Below are positions 1-5,946 of a DNA stretch of 18,190 nt, in pieces (the stretch's first letter is position 1; every line of letters starts with the position of its first letter). The notes beneath the pieces were generated by a model. The model was not told where the DNA came from. It was given only the letters and a program-made list of their open reading frames with translations, and did not search any database. Origin of the DNA: Anaerolineales bacterium (GTDB lineage: Bacteria; Chloroflexota; Anaerolineae; UBA7937). A program made the translations under genes and the position numbers. The stretch spans positions 1-18,190 of the forward strand of contig JAUVHF010000013.1 of NCBI GenBank assembly GCA_030593425.1, read 5' to 3'.

Positions 1-729
1 TTCTTCCAGCCGGGAAGGGAGATCCTGAAACTGGTTTCATGGTTGCTTCTGGCTATTGTGGTAGTGGCTGTGACCGCTGGGCTAGTGGCGGCTCTTCTGA
101 AGCCCCTTTGGGTGGCTATGGTGGCTTTCGCCTTCTCTGCCTTGGCGGTGGTTCTTGGTTGGGACGTGGGGATAGGCCCAGCCTTATTTGGGTTGGTCTA
201 CTTCCTCGCCTCCTTGCTTTATGCGAGAGGCGTGACTAAAGAACTGAACGACCGCTTGAGGTTCTCCGTGGAGCCTGTCTCCCGGGGTCTTTCTCTCTTG
301 TTCATGGCGCTAGCCTTAGTAGCCTGTGGAAGCCTATATCTGGGCTATGCGGCTCATATCGACAGGGAAGGCTTCACGTTTCCTCCTACTTTCAAAGAGA
401 TGATGACCAAGATGACCGTAGTACCTATGTGGGAGGCTATCGAAGCGCGGACCGATCTCACACCCCAGGAGAAGGAAAGGGTTTTGGCGGAGATGGAAGA
501 AGGGTTTGAGGAGATGTGGATGGGGCCGTTAGAGGAGATGATAGAGCCTTACGAGCGAGTGATACCGGTGGTCGTGGCCGTCGGCACATTCATGACCCTC
601 CAGACCATCCTCGGTCTTCTCTCCTGGATTCCGGGCTTGATCCTAGCGGTGATCTTTCCCCTCCTAGAGATCACCGGCATGACGAAGGTGGTGAGGGAGA
701 CGCGAGAGGTGGAAAGGGTGGTGATTTGA
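1..729 (+). CDS. Multi-pass membrane protein of unknown function (5' end outside window)
   Basis: The frame is open from the first base, so the gene most likely begins upstream of the window; a TTG at 43 is the first possible internal start, but it lies inside what looks like a membrane segment and has no clear Shine-Dalgarno. About 242 residues are visible. They show about three hydrophobic stretches in the first 80 residues, another near 95-115, a charged acidic region near residues 130-175 rich in Glu and Met, and a final hydrophobic pair near 185-220 ending in a short charged tail. The fold of membrane helices around an extramembrane acidic segment does not match a family I recognise. The gene ends 79 bp before the 3-hydroxyacyl-CoA dehydrogenase gene on the same strand; nothing ties its function to beta-oxidation. 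Confidence is high that it is coding, low for any role. Confidence 0.75.
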   Translation, partial: FFQPGREILKLVSWLLLAIVVVAVTAGLVAALLKPLWVAMVAFAFSALAVVLGWDVGIGPALFGLVYFLASLLYARGVTKELNDRLRFSVEPVSRGLSLLFMALALVACGSLYLGYAAHIDREGFTFPPTFKEMMTKMTVVPMWEAIEARTDLTPQEKERVLAEMEEGFEEMWMGPLEEMIEPYERVIPVVVAVGTFMTLQTILGLLSWIPGLILAVIFPLLEITGMTKVVRETREVERVVI

Positions 730-808
730 AACGCGAAGGATGCGAAAAGAGCGCGAAGCAGGCGAAACAACTTGCTGAGACAATAGAAAACGAGGAGGTA
801 GAAATAGC

Positions 809-2032
809 ATGTATATCTTCAAAGCGGGCGTCTTGGGCGCCGGGGCGATGGGGGCCGAGATCGCCCAGGTGATAACCTACTCCGGCTTGCCGGTAGTGCT
901 GAAAGATATCGATCAAGAGTTGGTGGATCGGGGCTTGGAGAAGATACGGGCCATCTATCAGCGTAGGGTGGATAAGGGGAAGATGAGTCCCACTACCATG
1001 GCGGAGAAACTGGACCTGGTGGAGGGGACCACCTCTTATGACCCCTTCTCCGATGTGGATATCGTTATCGAGGCTGTGCCCGAGGATATCGAACTCAAAA
1101 AACGGGTCTTCCAGGAGTTGGAAGAGGTCTGCCCAGAGGGGACGATATTCGCTTCCAATAGTTCAGCCCTCTCCATCTCCGAGATGGGGGCCGCCACCAA
1201 GAGGCCGGAGAAGGTGATAGGGATGCATTTCTTCAACCCCGCCCACGTGATGAAACTGGTGGAGGTCATCCCCGGGCTGGACACCGACCAGGACACCATA
1301 GACAGTGTGGTGGCGTTCGCTGAGTCGTTGCGTAAGATACCCGTCGTTGTCCAGGAATGCCCCGGTTTCCTGGTCAACCGCCTCCTCATGCCTTACCTCA
1401 ACGAGGCAACCTATTGCCTCCAGGAGGGAGCGGCAACAGCCACAGAGATAGACGAGGCCATCGTCGAGTTCGGGATGCCCATGGGCCCCTTCACTCTGAT
1501 GGATATGCTGGGGCTGGACATCTGCTACGATGTGGGTAAGTACCTCTACTCGGAATATGGTGAGAGGGGGAAGCCCGCCGCGCTATTCGAGAGGCTATAT
1601 GGGGCCGGGCGCGTCGGCGAGAAGGTTGGGGCTGGATTCTATGGCTACGGGACGGAGACAGACGGACCGGTGAAGGAGATGATCGCCCAGATCCAAGAGG
1701 AGACGGGGATAAAAGGGACCCCTTTTAGCGTGGAAAGGTGCTTCTTGCCCCTCATTAATGAGGCAGCCTTGTGCCTCCAGGAGAATATCGCCTCCCCTAC
1801 GGATATCGATATGGCCATGATGGCCGGCACGGGGATGAAGAAGGGGACTACCCCCATGGGCCCCTTGGCCATCGCCGATGAGATGGGGCTGGATAAGGTG
1901 TTGGCTCAGTTGGAGGAGTTCGAAGCTCAATTTGGAGAAAGGTTCCGGCCGGCCCGGCTCCTGCGCCTCAAGGCGAAAGCGAATCACCTGGGCGTGAAGA
2001 CGGGGAAGGGCTTCCTGGAGCACGCGGGATGA
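809..2032 (+). CDS. 3-hydroxyacyl-CoA dehydrogenase with duplicated C-terminal domain
   Basis: NAD-dependent oxidation of L-3-hydroxyacyl-CoA to 3-ketoacyl-CoA, the third step of beta-oxidation (or the reverse step in butyryl-CoA synthesis). The 407-residue protein opens with a Rossmann dinucleotide fold (GVLGAGAMG, residues 7-15). The catalytic His-Glu pair is in HFFNPAHVMKLVE (H140, E152, the 12-residue spacing of characterised enzymes), and PGFLVNR follows at 185-191. The family core is about 280-300 residues; here the C-terminal helical domain occurs twice (near 185-285 and 305-405, each with a LNEA/INEA...CLQE stretch and an MGPF/MGPL motif), so one polypeptide may form the pseudo-dimer that single-domain enzymes build from two chains. 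The ATG start has a strong Shine-Dalgarno GAGGAGGT at 792-799. It is followed by enoyl-CoA hydratase and acyl-CoA dehydrogenase genes, which supports the pathway. Chain-length preference cannot be read from sequence. Confidence 0.95.
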   Translation: MYIFKAGVLGAGAMGAEIAQVITYSGLPVVLKDIDQELVDRGLEKIRAIYQRRVDKGKMSPTTMAEKLDLVEGTTSYDPFSDVDIVIEAVPEDIELKKRVFQELEEVCPEGTIFASNSSALSISEMGAATKRPEKVIGMHFFNPAHVMKLVEVIPGLDTDQDTIDSVVAFAESLRKIPVVVQECPGFLVNRLLMPYLNEATYCLQEGAATATEIDEAIVEFGMPMGPFTLMDMLGLDICYDVGKYLYSEYGERGKPAALFERLYGAGRVGEKVGAGFYGYGTETDGPVKEMIAQIQEETGIKGTPFSVERCFLPLINEAALCLQENIASPTDIDMAMMAGTGMKKGTTPMGPLAIADEMGLDKVLAQLEEFEAQFGERFRPARLLRLKAKANHLGVKTGKGFLEHAG

Positions 2033-2148
2033 GGTAGCGAGCCCGGAGATGCAAAGGAAGACGAGCACCTGGTAGTGGGCGTCGTGTATGCTTTCCTATC
2101 CGTGAGACACAGCGGCGTTCGTTTAAGAAACCATAGAAAGGACAAAAC

Positions 2149-2934
2149 ATGGCCCAAAGACAGTATGTGAAAATCTCCATCGAGGACCGGGTGGCTCTCC
2201 TCACCTTAGACTATCCACCCATGAACGTTCTCAACACGGCGACGATGACCGAGTTGAATGACGCCTTGGATGAACTCCTGGCCAACGATGAGGTCAAGGT
2301 CATCGTCATCACCGGGGGCGGCCAGTACGCCTTCATCGCTGGGGCGGACATAAACGAGCTCGCCAGTATCAAGAGCCCCGAGGAAGGTCGGGAGTTTATG
2401 GGGACGGGGCAGGCTCTCACGAAGAAGATCGAAGGGGCCAAGAAGCCGATCATCGCGGCCATTAATGGCTACTGCCTGGGTGGGGGGCTGGAGTTGGTCA
2501 TGGCCTGCCATATGCGCATCTGCAACAACCGGGCGCAATTAGGCCAGCCAGAGATCAACCTGGGGGTCATCCCTGGCTTTGGGGGGACCCAACGCCTCCC
2601 TCGCATCGTGGGGAAGGGGAAGGCTTTGGAGTTGATCCTCACCGGGGCCCGTATCTCTGGCGCTGAGGCGGCCAATATCGGCCTGGTGAACAAGGCGGTT
2701 CCCGCCAATGAGGTGGTCCGCACGGCCACGGGCTTGGCCAAGAAGATCGCCACCTTTGGCAAGTTGGCCCTCACCGCGGCCCTGGAAGCAGTGAATGAGG
2801 GGATGGAGACCAGCCTAGAGGAGGGGCTGGAGCTCGAGGTCGAGAAGATGGTCAGTCTAGCGGGCACTGAGGATGCGAAGGAGGGACTCGCTGCCTTCTT
2901 GGAGAAGCGGCAGCCCAAGTTTGTGGATCGGTAG
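2149..2934 (+). CDS. Enoyl-CoA hydratase (crotonase family)
   Basis: Hydrates trans-2-enoyl-CoA to 3-hydroxyacyl-CoA, the second beta-oxidation step; soluble, probably hexameric like the family. The 261-residue length is typical for a stand-alone hydratase. The oxyanion-hole regions are visible as FIAGADINEL (62-71) and NGYCLGGGLEL (106-116). Both acid/base glutamates of true hydratases are present: E115 in GGGLELVM and E135 in GQPEINLG, followed by the usual IPGFGGTQRLPR. This distinguishes it from isomerases and dehalogenases of the same superfamily that lack one glutamate. The ATG start is preceded by AGAAAGGA (2135-2142). It lies 116 bp after the dehydrogenase gene, same strand. The substrate range is not determinable from sequence. 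Confidence 0.94.
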   Translation: MAQRQYVKISIEDRVALLTLDYPPMNVLNTATMTELNDALDELLANDEVKVIVITGGGQYAFIAGADINELASIKSPEEGREFMGTGQALTKKIEGAKKPIIAAINGYCLGGGLELVMACHMRICNNRAQLGQPEINLGVIPGFGGTQRLPRIVGKGKALELILTGARISGAEAANIGLVNKAVPANEVVRTATGLAKKIATFGKLALTAALEAVNEGMETSLEEGLELEVEKMVSLAGTEDAKEGLAAFLEKRQPKFVDR

Positions 2935-2964
2935 TTGATTGTGAGCCGGTGCGAGCTTCTTTCA

Positions 2965-3180
2965 TAGCGTGCGCGCGAATAAAATCGGCTTAGCCCTAGA
3001 ATTCACTATAGGGCTGTTATGAGAAAAAAAGAGGCCATCTACTTCTGGACGAGGGGCTACCAGTATGTAGAGCATGATGCGTCATCCTTGTCCACAGTTG
3101 TCGCCTACATCCGAGACCAAAAGCGGAGGGCAGGGCTGGTAGCCATGGCGCGCGGATGAATTCGGCTTTTAGGGCGGTGT
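2965..3180 (+). mobile_element. Relic of an IS200/IS605-type element between imperfect direct repeats
   Basis: This gap between the hydratase and acyl-CoA dehydrogenase genes carries two similar segments 177 bp apart, at 2971-2993 and 3148-3172. Both start GCGCGCG and share TCGGCTT, with about 18 of 21 aligned bases equal. Between them are a hairpin (AGCCCTA 2992-2998 with TAGGGCT 3009-3015, 10-base loop) and a short ORF resembling the C-terminus of IS200 TnpA. The arrangement fits an internally deleted element: one end, then only the last part of the transposase, then the other end. The outer limits are approximate and no target duplication was recognised, which is expected for this transposon type. 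The identification rests on the short protein match and the repeats; a REP-like repeat of another origin is possible. Confidence 0.5.
3019..3159 (+). pseudogene. tnpA: C-terminal fragment of IS200-type (Y1) transposase
   Basis: A 46-residue ORF (ATG 3019, TGA 3157-3159). Residues 9-34 include FWTRGYQYV and VVAYIRDQ, which match the end of IS200/IS605 TnpA proteins: a [FL]W.RGY... segment, then a helix of the form Y-I-x-x-Q carrying the catalytic tyrosine (Y30 here, with the conserved Gln at 34). The N-terminal part with the HUH metal-binding motif is absent: reading upstream in the same frame reaches a TAA at 2980-2982 after the hairpin, without further transposase-like sequence. There is no Shine-Dalgarno before the ATG. 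It is therefore called a non-functional remnant. The match is short, so confidence is moderate. Confidence 0.5.
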
Positions 3181-3211
3181 CTGGGCTCAGGCTTCGAGTA
3201 GGAGGTGTCCA

Positions 3212-4378
3212 ATGGATTTTGCTCTCACTGAAGAAGAGCAGATGTTCCAGGAACTCTTCCGGGATTTCGCTCAGAATGAGGTGAGGCCCTTGGCCGACGC
3301 CATCGACCGGGAAGAGAGGACCCCTACCGAAACCCTCAGGAAGATGGCGGAGATGGAACTTTTGGGTTTGCCTTTTCCCCCGGAGTATGGGGGGGCAGGG
3401 GTTGGAGTCCTGGGCTACTGCCTGCTCTTGGAAGAGTTGGGCAAGGCCTGCCTAGCCACGGCCAGTATCGTGGCTGTCCATACCGGTGTGGCGGCCAACG
3501 TTATCTATCTGGGGGGCACCGAAGAGCAAAAGAAGGAATATCTGACCCCTTTGGCTAGAGGGTGGAAGATCGGCTCTTTCTGTCTGACGGAACCGGGGGT
3601 GGGCTCCGATGCGACCAAGGTGGAGACCATGGCGGTGAAAAAGGATGGATATTACCTCCTGCGGGGTAGCAAAATCTGGATCACCAACGCCGAGATAGCC
3701 GATATATTTACCGTCTTCGCTAAGACGGACCCGGAGGCCGGAGCGCGGGGCATCACCGCCTTCATAGTGGAGGGGGGGATGCCTGGCTTCAAGGTGGGTC
3801 GTCGGGAGAGGAAGATGGGGATAAGGGGCTGCCCTACCAACCAGTTGTTCTTTGACGATTGTCCGGTGCCCGAGGAGAATATCCTGGGTGGGGAGGAAGG
3901 GAAAGGGCTGGCTATAGCCCTCCAGACTTTGGACTATGGGCGGTTGGGGATAGGGGCCATCTCCTTGGGAGCCGCGGAGGGGGCACTAGAAGCGAGCATC
4001 GAGTTCGCTCAGACCCGAGAGCAGTTTGGGGGGCCTATCGCGGAGAAGCAGGCTATCCAATGGATGATCGCTGACATGGCCACCGAGATCGAGGCCCTCC
4101 GCTTCCTCGTTTACCGCACCGCCTGGATGGCAGATCAAGACCAGCTCTTCCGGCGGGAGGCGGCTATGACTAAACTCTTCGCCTCGGAGGTGGCGTATCG
4201 GGCTACCAACAAGGCGGTGCAAATCCATGGAGGAGCGGGCTACGTGCGAGACCTCCCCATCGAGAGGATGTACCGGGATGCCCGTATCACCCGCATCTAT
4301 GAGGGCACAAACGAGATACAAAGGTTCATCATCGCCTCGGATATGCTTCGTAAGGAGGGGCTCGAGCTTAAGCCTTGA
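3212..4378 (+). CDS. Acyl-CoA dehydrogenase (short-chain/butyryl type)
   Basis: FAD enzyme that introduces the 2,3-double bond into acyl-CoA, the first beta-oxidation step, passing electrons to electron-transfer flavoprotein (ETF genes are not in this window). The 388-residue protein has the three-domain plan of the family: N-terminal helices (1-115), the central beta domain with signature FCLTEPGVGSDA (near 123-134) and WITNAEIADIF, and C-terminal helices with QIHGGAGYVRDLPIERMYRD. The catalytic base is E364 in IYEGTNEIQ, the position used in short- and medium-chain and butyryl-CoA dehydrogenases; isovaleryl- and long-chain-type enzymes place it elsewhere. The ATG start follows TAGGAGGTGT at 3199-3208. 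The stop is 14 bp before the adenosine-specific kinase gene, which indicates cotranscription. Confidence 0.95.
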   Translation: MDFALTEEEQMFQELFRDFAQNEVRPLADAIDREERTPTETLRKMAEMELLGLPFPPEYGGAGVGVLGYCLLLEELGKACLATASIVAVHTGVAANVIYLGGTEEQKKEYLTPLARGWKIGSFCLTEPGVGSDATKVETMAVKKDGYYLLRGSKIWITNAEIADIFTVFAKTDPEAGARGITAFIVEGGMPGFKVGRRERKMGIRGCPTNQLFFDDCPVPEENILGGEEGKGLAIALQTLDYGRLGIGAISLGAAEGALEASIEFAQTREQFGGPIAEKQAIQWMIADMATEIEALRFLVYRTAWMADQDQLFRREAAMTKLFASEVAYRATNKAVQIHGGAGYVRDLPIERMYRDARITRIYEGTNEIQRFIIASDMLRKEGLELKP

Positions 4379-4392
4379 GAAGGAGGGCTATC

Positions 4393-4887
4393 ATGGCAGC
4401 AAAAATGGAATTTTCGCTGGTGGAGTTGGAGAAGCCTGCCGAGGTGAACCTCATCCTGGGGCAATCCCACTTCATCAAGACGGTGGAGGATATCCACGAG
4501 GCGATGGTCAACTCCGTTCCTGAGGTGAAGTTTGGCCTGGCCTTCTGCGAATCGTCGGGGCCTTGCCTTGTGCGGGCTAGCGGGAATGATGAAGAGTTGG
4601 TCGAGTTAGCGCAGAGGAACGCCCTGGCCCTGGCCGCGGGCCACGCTTTCATAGTCCTCGTCCGGGAAGCCTATCCCATCAATGTGCTGAGCGCCATAAA
4701 GAGGGTGCCAGAAGTGTGCACTATCTTCTGTGCCACGGCTAATAACGTCCAGGTGGTGGTAGCGGAGACGGAGCAGGGGCGGGGGATATTGGGGGTGATA
4801 GACGGCGCACGGTCGGCGGGGGTAGAGACCCCCGAGGATGTGGAGGAGAGGAAGGGGTTCCTGCGGAAAATCGGGTATAAGTTGTAG
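4393..4887 (+). CDS. Adenosine-specific kinase family protein (Pfam Adenosine_kin type)
   Basis: The 164-residue protein matches the small adenosine-specific kinase family known mainly from archaea and thermophilic or deep-branching bacteria; an archaeal member has been structurally studied. Recognisable family stretches are GLAFCESSGPCLVR (near 48-61), the Ala/Leu-rich helix with AAGHAFIVLV, FPINV-like YPINVLSAIKRVPEVC, and the C-terminal GVIDGARSAGVETPEDVEERK. No Walker A motif is present, as expected for the family. An in-frame TTG at 4375 was rejected because the ATG at 4393 has a perfect Shine-Dalgarno AAGGAGGG (4380-4387) and the family begins there. The gene sits 14 bp after acyl-CoA dehydrogenase and 34 bp before a HIT hydrolase. 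The enzymatic assignment in the family is thinly supported, so the biochemical role should be read as provisional. Confidence 0.85.
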   Translation: MAAKMEFSLVELEKPAEVNLILGQSHFIKTVEDIHEAMVNSVPEVKFGLAFCESSGPCLVRASGNDEELVELAQRNALALAAGHAFIVLVREAYPINVLSAIKRVPEVCTIFCATANNVQVVVAETEQGRGILGVIDGARSAGVETPEDVEERKGFLRKIGYKL

Positions 4888-4921
4888 GCTTGGCCAAGGT
4901 CTTTCATGTCGGAGGGAGAAG

Positions 4922-5263
4922 ATGAAGTGTGAATTCTGTGCTATTGTGGCTGGGGAGGCGCCCCGCGAGATCGTCTACCAGGATGAGGCGATCACCGCCT
5001 TTCGGGACAAGCACCCCCAGGCCCCTACCCATATATTAATCGTCCCCAATGAGCATATCCCCAACGTGGCCTCTGTCTGTGCCGAGCATGCCCGGCTGAT
5101 CTGGAAGGCGGTTTGCGTGGCCAACGATTTGGCCCAGGCGGAAGGGATCGCCCCCAGAGGCTATCGGTTAGTGATAAACTGCGGGCCGGACGCCGGGCAG
5201 TCGATAGACCACCTCCATTTTCATCTTCTAGGGGGCCGACCCATGCGGTGGCCGCCGGGGTGA
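4922..5263 (+). CDS. HIT-family (HINT-like) nucleotide hydrolase/transferase
   Basis: A 113-residue histidine-triad protein. The triad HLHFHLLGG lies at residues 97-105, with H97, H99 and H101; the middle histidine (H99) is the nucleophile that forms the nucleotidyl intermediate in the family. The N-terminus has CEFC (C3, C6), as in HINT proteins with a structural zinc site, and PQAPTHILIVPNEHIPNV is the standard HINT segment. HINT enzymes cleave AMP joined to amines or acyl groups (phosphoramidates, acyl-adenylates). The ATG at 4922 is chosen over an upstream in-frame start at 4838, which would overlap the kinase gene; GGAGGGAGAA at 4911-4920 is its Shine-Dalgarno. The gene closes the beta-oxidation block. 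The next gene has its own promoter. Confidence 0.93.
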   Translation: MKCEFCAIVAGEAPREIVYQDEAITAFRDKHPQAPTHILIVPNEHIPNVASVCAEHARLIWKAVCVANDLAQAEGIAPRGYRLVINCGPDAGQSIDHLHFHLLGGRPMRWPPG

Positions 5264-5324
5264 GCAGCCTGCCTCCGCTGCAGTTGGCGGAGCAACACCA
5301 TTAGTAAGAGAAGTTACCAAGCAG

Positions 5325-5366
5325 GAGAGAGGGGGCCTTTACAAAGGTCTCTCTCTAGCGTATAAT
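5325..5366 (+). promoter_or_regulatory. Sigma70-type promoter of yqeY-pgpH-ybeY with overlapping inverted repeat
   Basis: TTTACA (5338-5343), a 17-bp spacer and a perfect TATAAT (5361-5366) form a near-consensus housekeeping promoter. The transcription start is expected near 5373, giving a leader of about 22 nt before the yqeY ATG at 5395. An inverted repeat runs through it: GAGAGA (5325-5330), CCTTT (5336-5340), a 2-base centre, AAAGG (5343-5347) and TCTCTC (5348-5353), with five unpaired G on the left arm. The dyad overlaps the -35 hexamer and half the spacer, a normal position for a repressor operator. No regulator is identifiable. Confidence 0.7.
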
Positions 5367-5394
5367 TCTTGCAGTGCAATGGCGAAAGGGGCAT

Positions 5395-5880
5395 ATGACC
5401 CTCAAAGAGCGTTTGACGGAAGACTTGAAAGAGGCTATGAGAGCCAAGGATGAGCGGAGGAAGACCACCCTTCGCTTGCTCTTGGACGCCATCCATAAGG
5501 CGGAGATACCCTCTGAGAAAGAAGCCAAGGCAGGCGAAGGCCCACCGCGGAAAGAATTGAGTGAGGATGATATTTTGCAGGTGGTGGCCTCCGAGGCTAA
5601 GCGGCGCCGCGATGCCATCACGGAATTTGGGAAGGCAAAACGAGAGGACCTGGTAGCCCAGGAGGAGGCAGAACTGGCCATAATAATGGGTTATCTTCCG
5701 GCTCAACTCTCTGGGGAGGAGCTAGAGGCCTTGGCTCAGGAGGTGATCCAGGACTTGGGAGCCAGCGATATCTCTCAGGTGGGCCGAGTCATGGGGGCGC
5801 TGATGCCCCGGGTGAAGGGGAGGGCTGAGGGAGGGGTTGTGAGTCGGGTGGTGCGCGAGATCCTAAGCGGAGGCGACTAG
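5395..5880 (+). CDS. yqeY: GatB/YqeY domain protein
   Basis: A 161-residue protein of the YqeY family, which corresponds to the tRNA-binding C-terminal tail domain of amidotransferase subunit GatB found as a separate polypeptide. Its cellular role is not established, although a link to aminoacyl-tRNA amidation is assumed. Family landmarks are the N-terminal LKERLTEDLKEAMRAKD helix, the conserved TLRLLLDAIHKAE helix, GYLPAQLS (near 96-103) and the C-terminal MGALMPRVKGRAEGGVVSRVV. The ATG at 5395 is preferred to a GTG at 5374 because the predicted transcription start is near 5373 and GAAAGGGG (5384-5390) precedes the ATG. It is the first gene of a transcript reading into pgpH and ybeY; the same three genes lie in the same order in Bacillus-type genomes, with others between them. 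Confidence 0.92.
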   Translation: MTLKERLTEDLKEAMRAKDERRKTTLRLLLDAIHKAEIPSEKEAKAGEGPPRKELSEDDILQVVASEAKRRRDAITEFGKAKREDLVAQEEAELAIIMGYLPAQLSGEELEALAQEVIQDLGASDISQVGRVMGALMPRVKGRAEGGVVSRVVREILSGGD

Positions 5881-5904
5881 TCCAGTGGGGGCTTCTTTGA
5901 CATA

Positions 5905-5936
5905 GAGCGCCGATAGAGGCGCTTATTCCTTAATTT
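5905..5936 (+). promoter_or_regulatory. Hairpin (possible attenuator or weak terminator) between yqeY and pgpH
   Basis: AGCGCC (5906-5911) pairs with GGCGCT (5918-5923) across a 6-base loop, with a possible further G-U pair, and is followed by a moderately T-rich run TTATTCCTTAATTT. The run is too interrupted for a strong intrinsic terminator, so partial attenuation of pgpH relative to yqeY is the likeliest role. A perfect TTGACA lies just upstream (5897-5902), which puts the dyad in promoter-spacer position, but no convincing -10 hexamer follows at 16-19 bp. Confidence 0.4.
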
Positions 5937-5946
5937 GGAGAGCCAG

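Noticed and set aside
1595..2068. Open frame of 157 codons on the minus strand, opposite the 3-hydroxyacyl-CoA dehydrogenase
   Set aside because: It is a shadow of the real gene; composition (many Leu, His, Gly) and lack of motifs argue against coding.
2469..2918. Open frame of 149 codons on the minus strand, within the enoyl-CoA hydratase gene
   Set aside because: It is antisense to a clearly conserved protein, has a Ser/Arg-rich composition typical of GC-driven shadow frames, and has no recognisable motif.
4838..4921. Longer N-terminus for the HIT protein
   Set aside because: It would overlap the kinase gene by 50 bases and add residues absent from the family, while the ATG at 4922 has a strong Shine-Dalgarno.
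5273..5292. Hairpin CTCCGC/GCGGAG after the HIT gene as a terminator
   Set aside because: A 6-bp stem with an 8-base loop and no T-run; too weak to call a terminator, although transcription of the upstream block probably ends near here.
5314..5706. Minus-strand open frames over yqeY
   Set aside because: They lie across the yqeY promoter and the coding region of a recognised family; no ribosome site.
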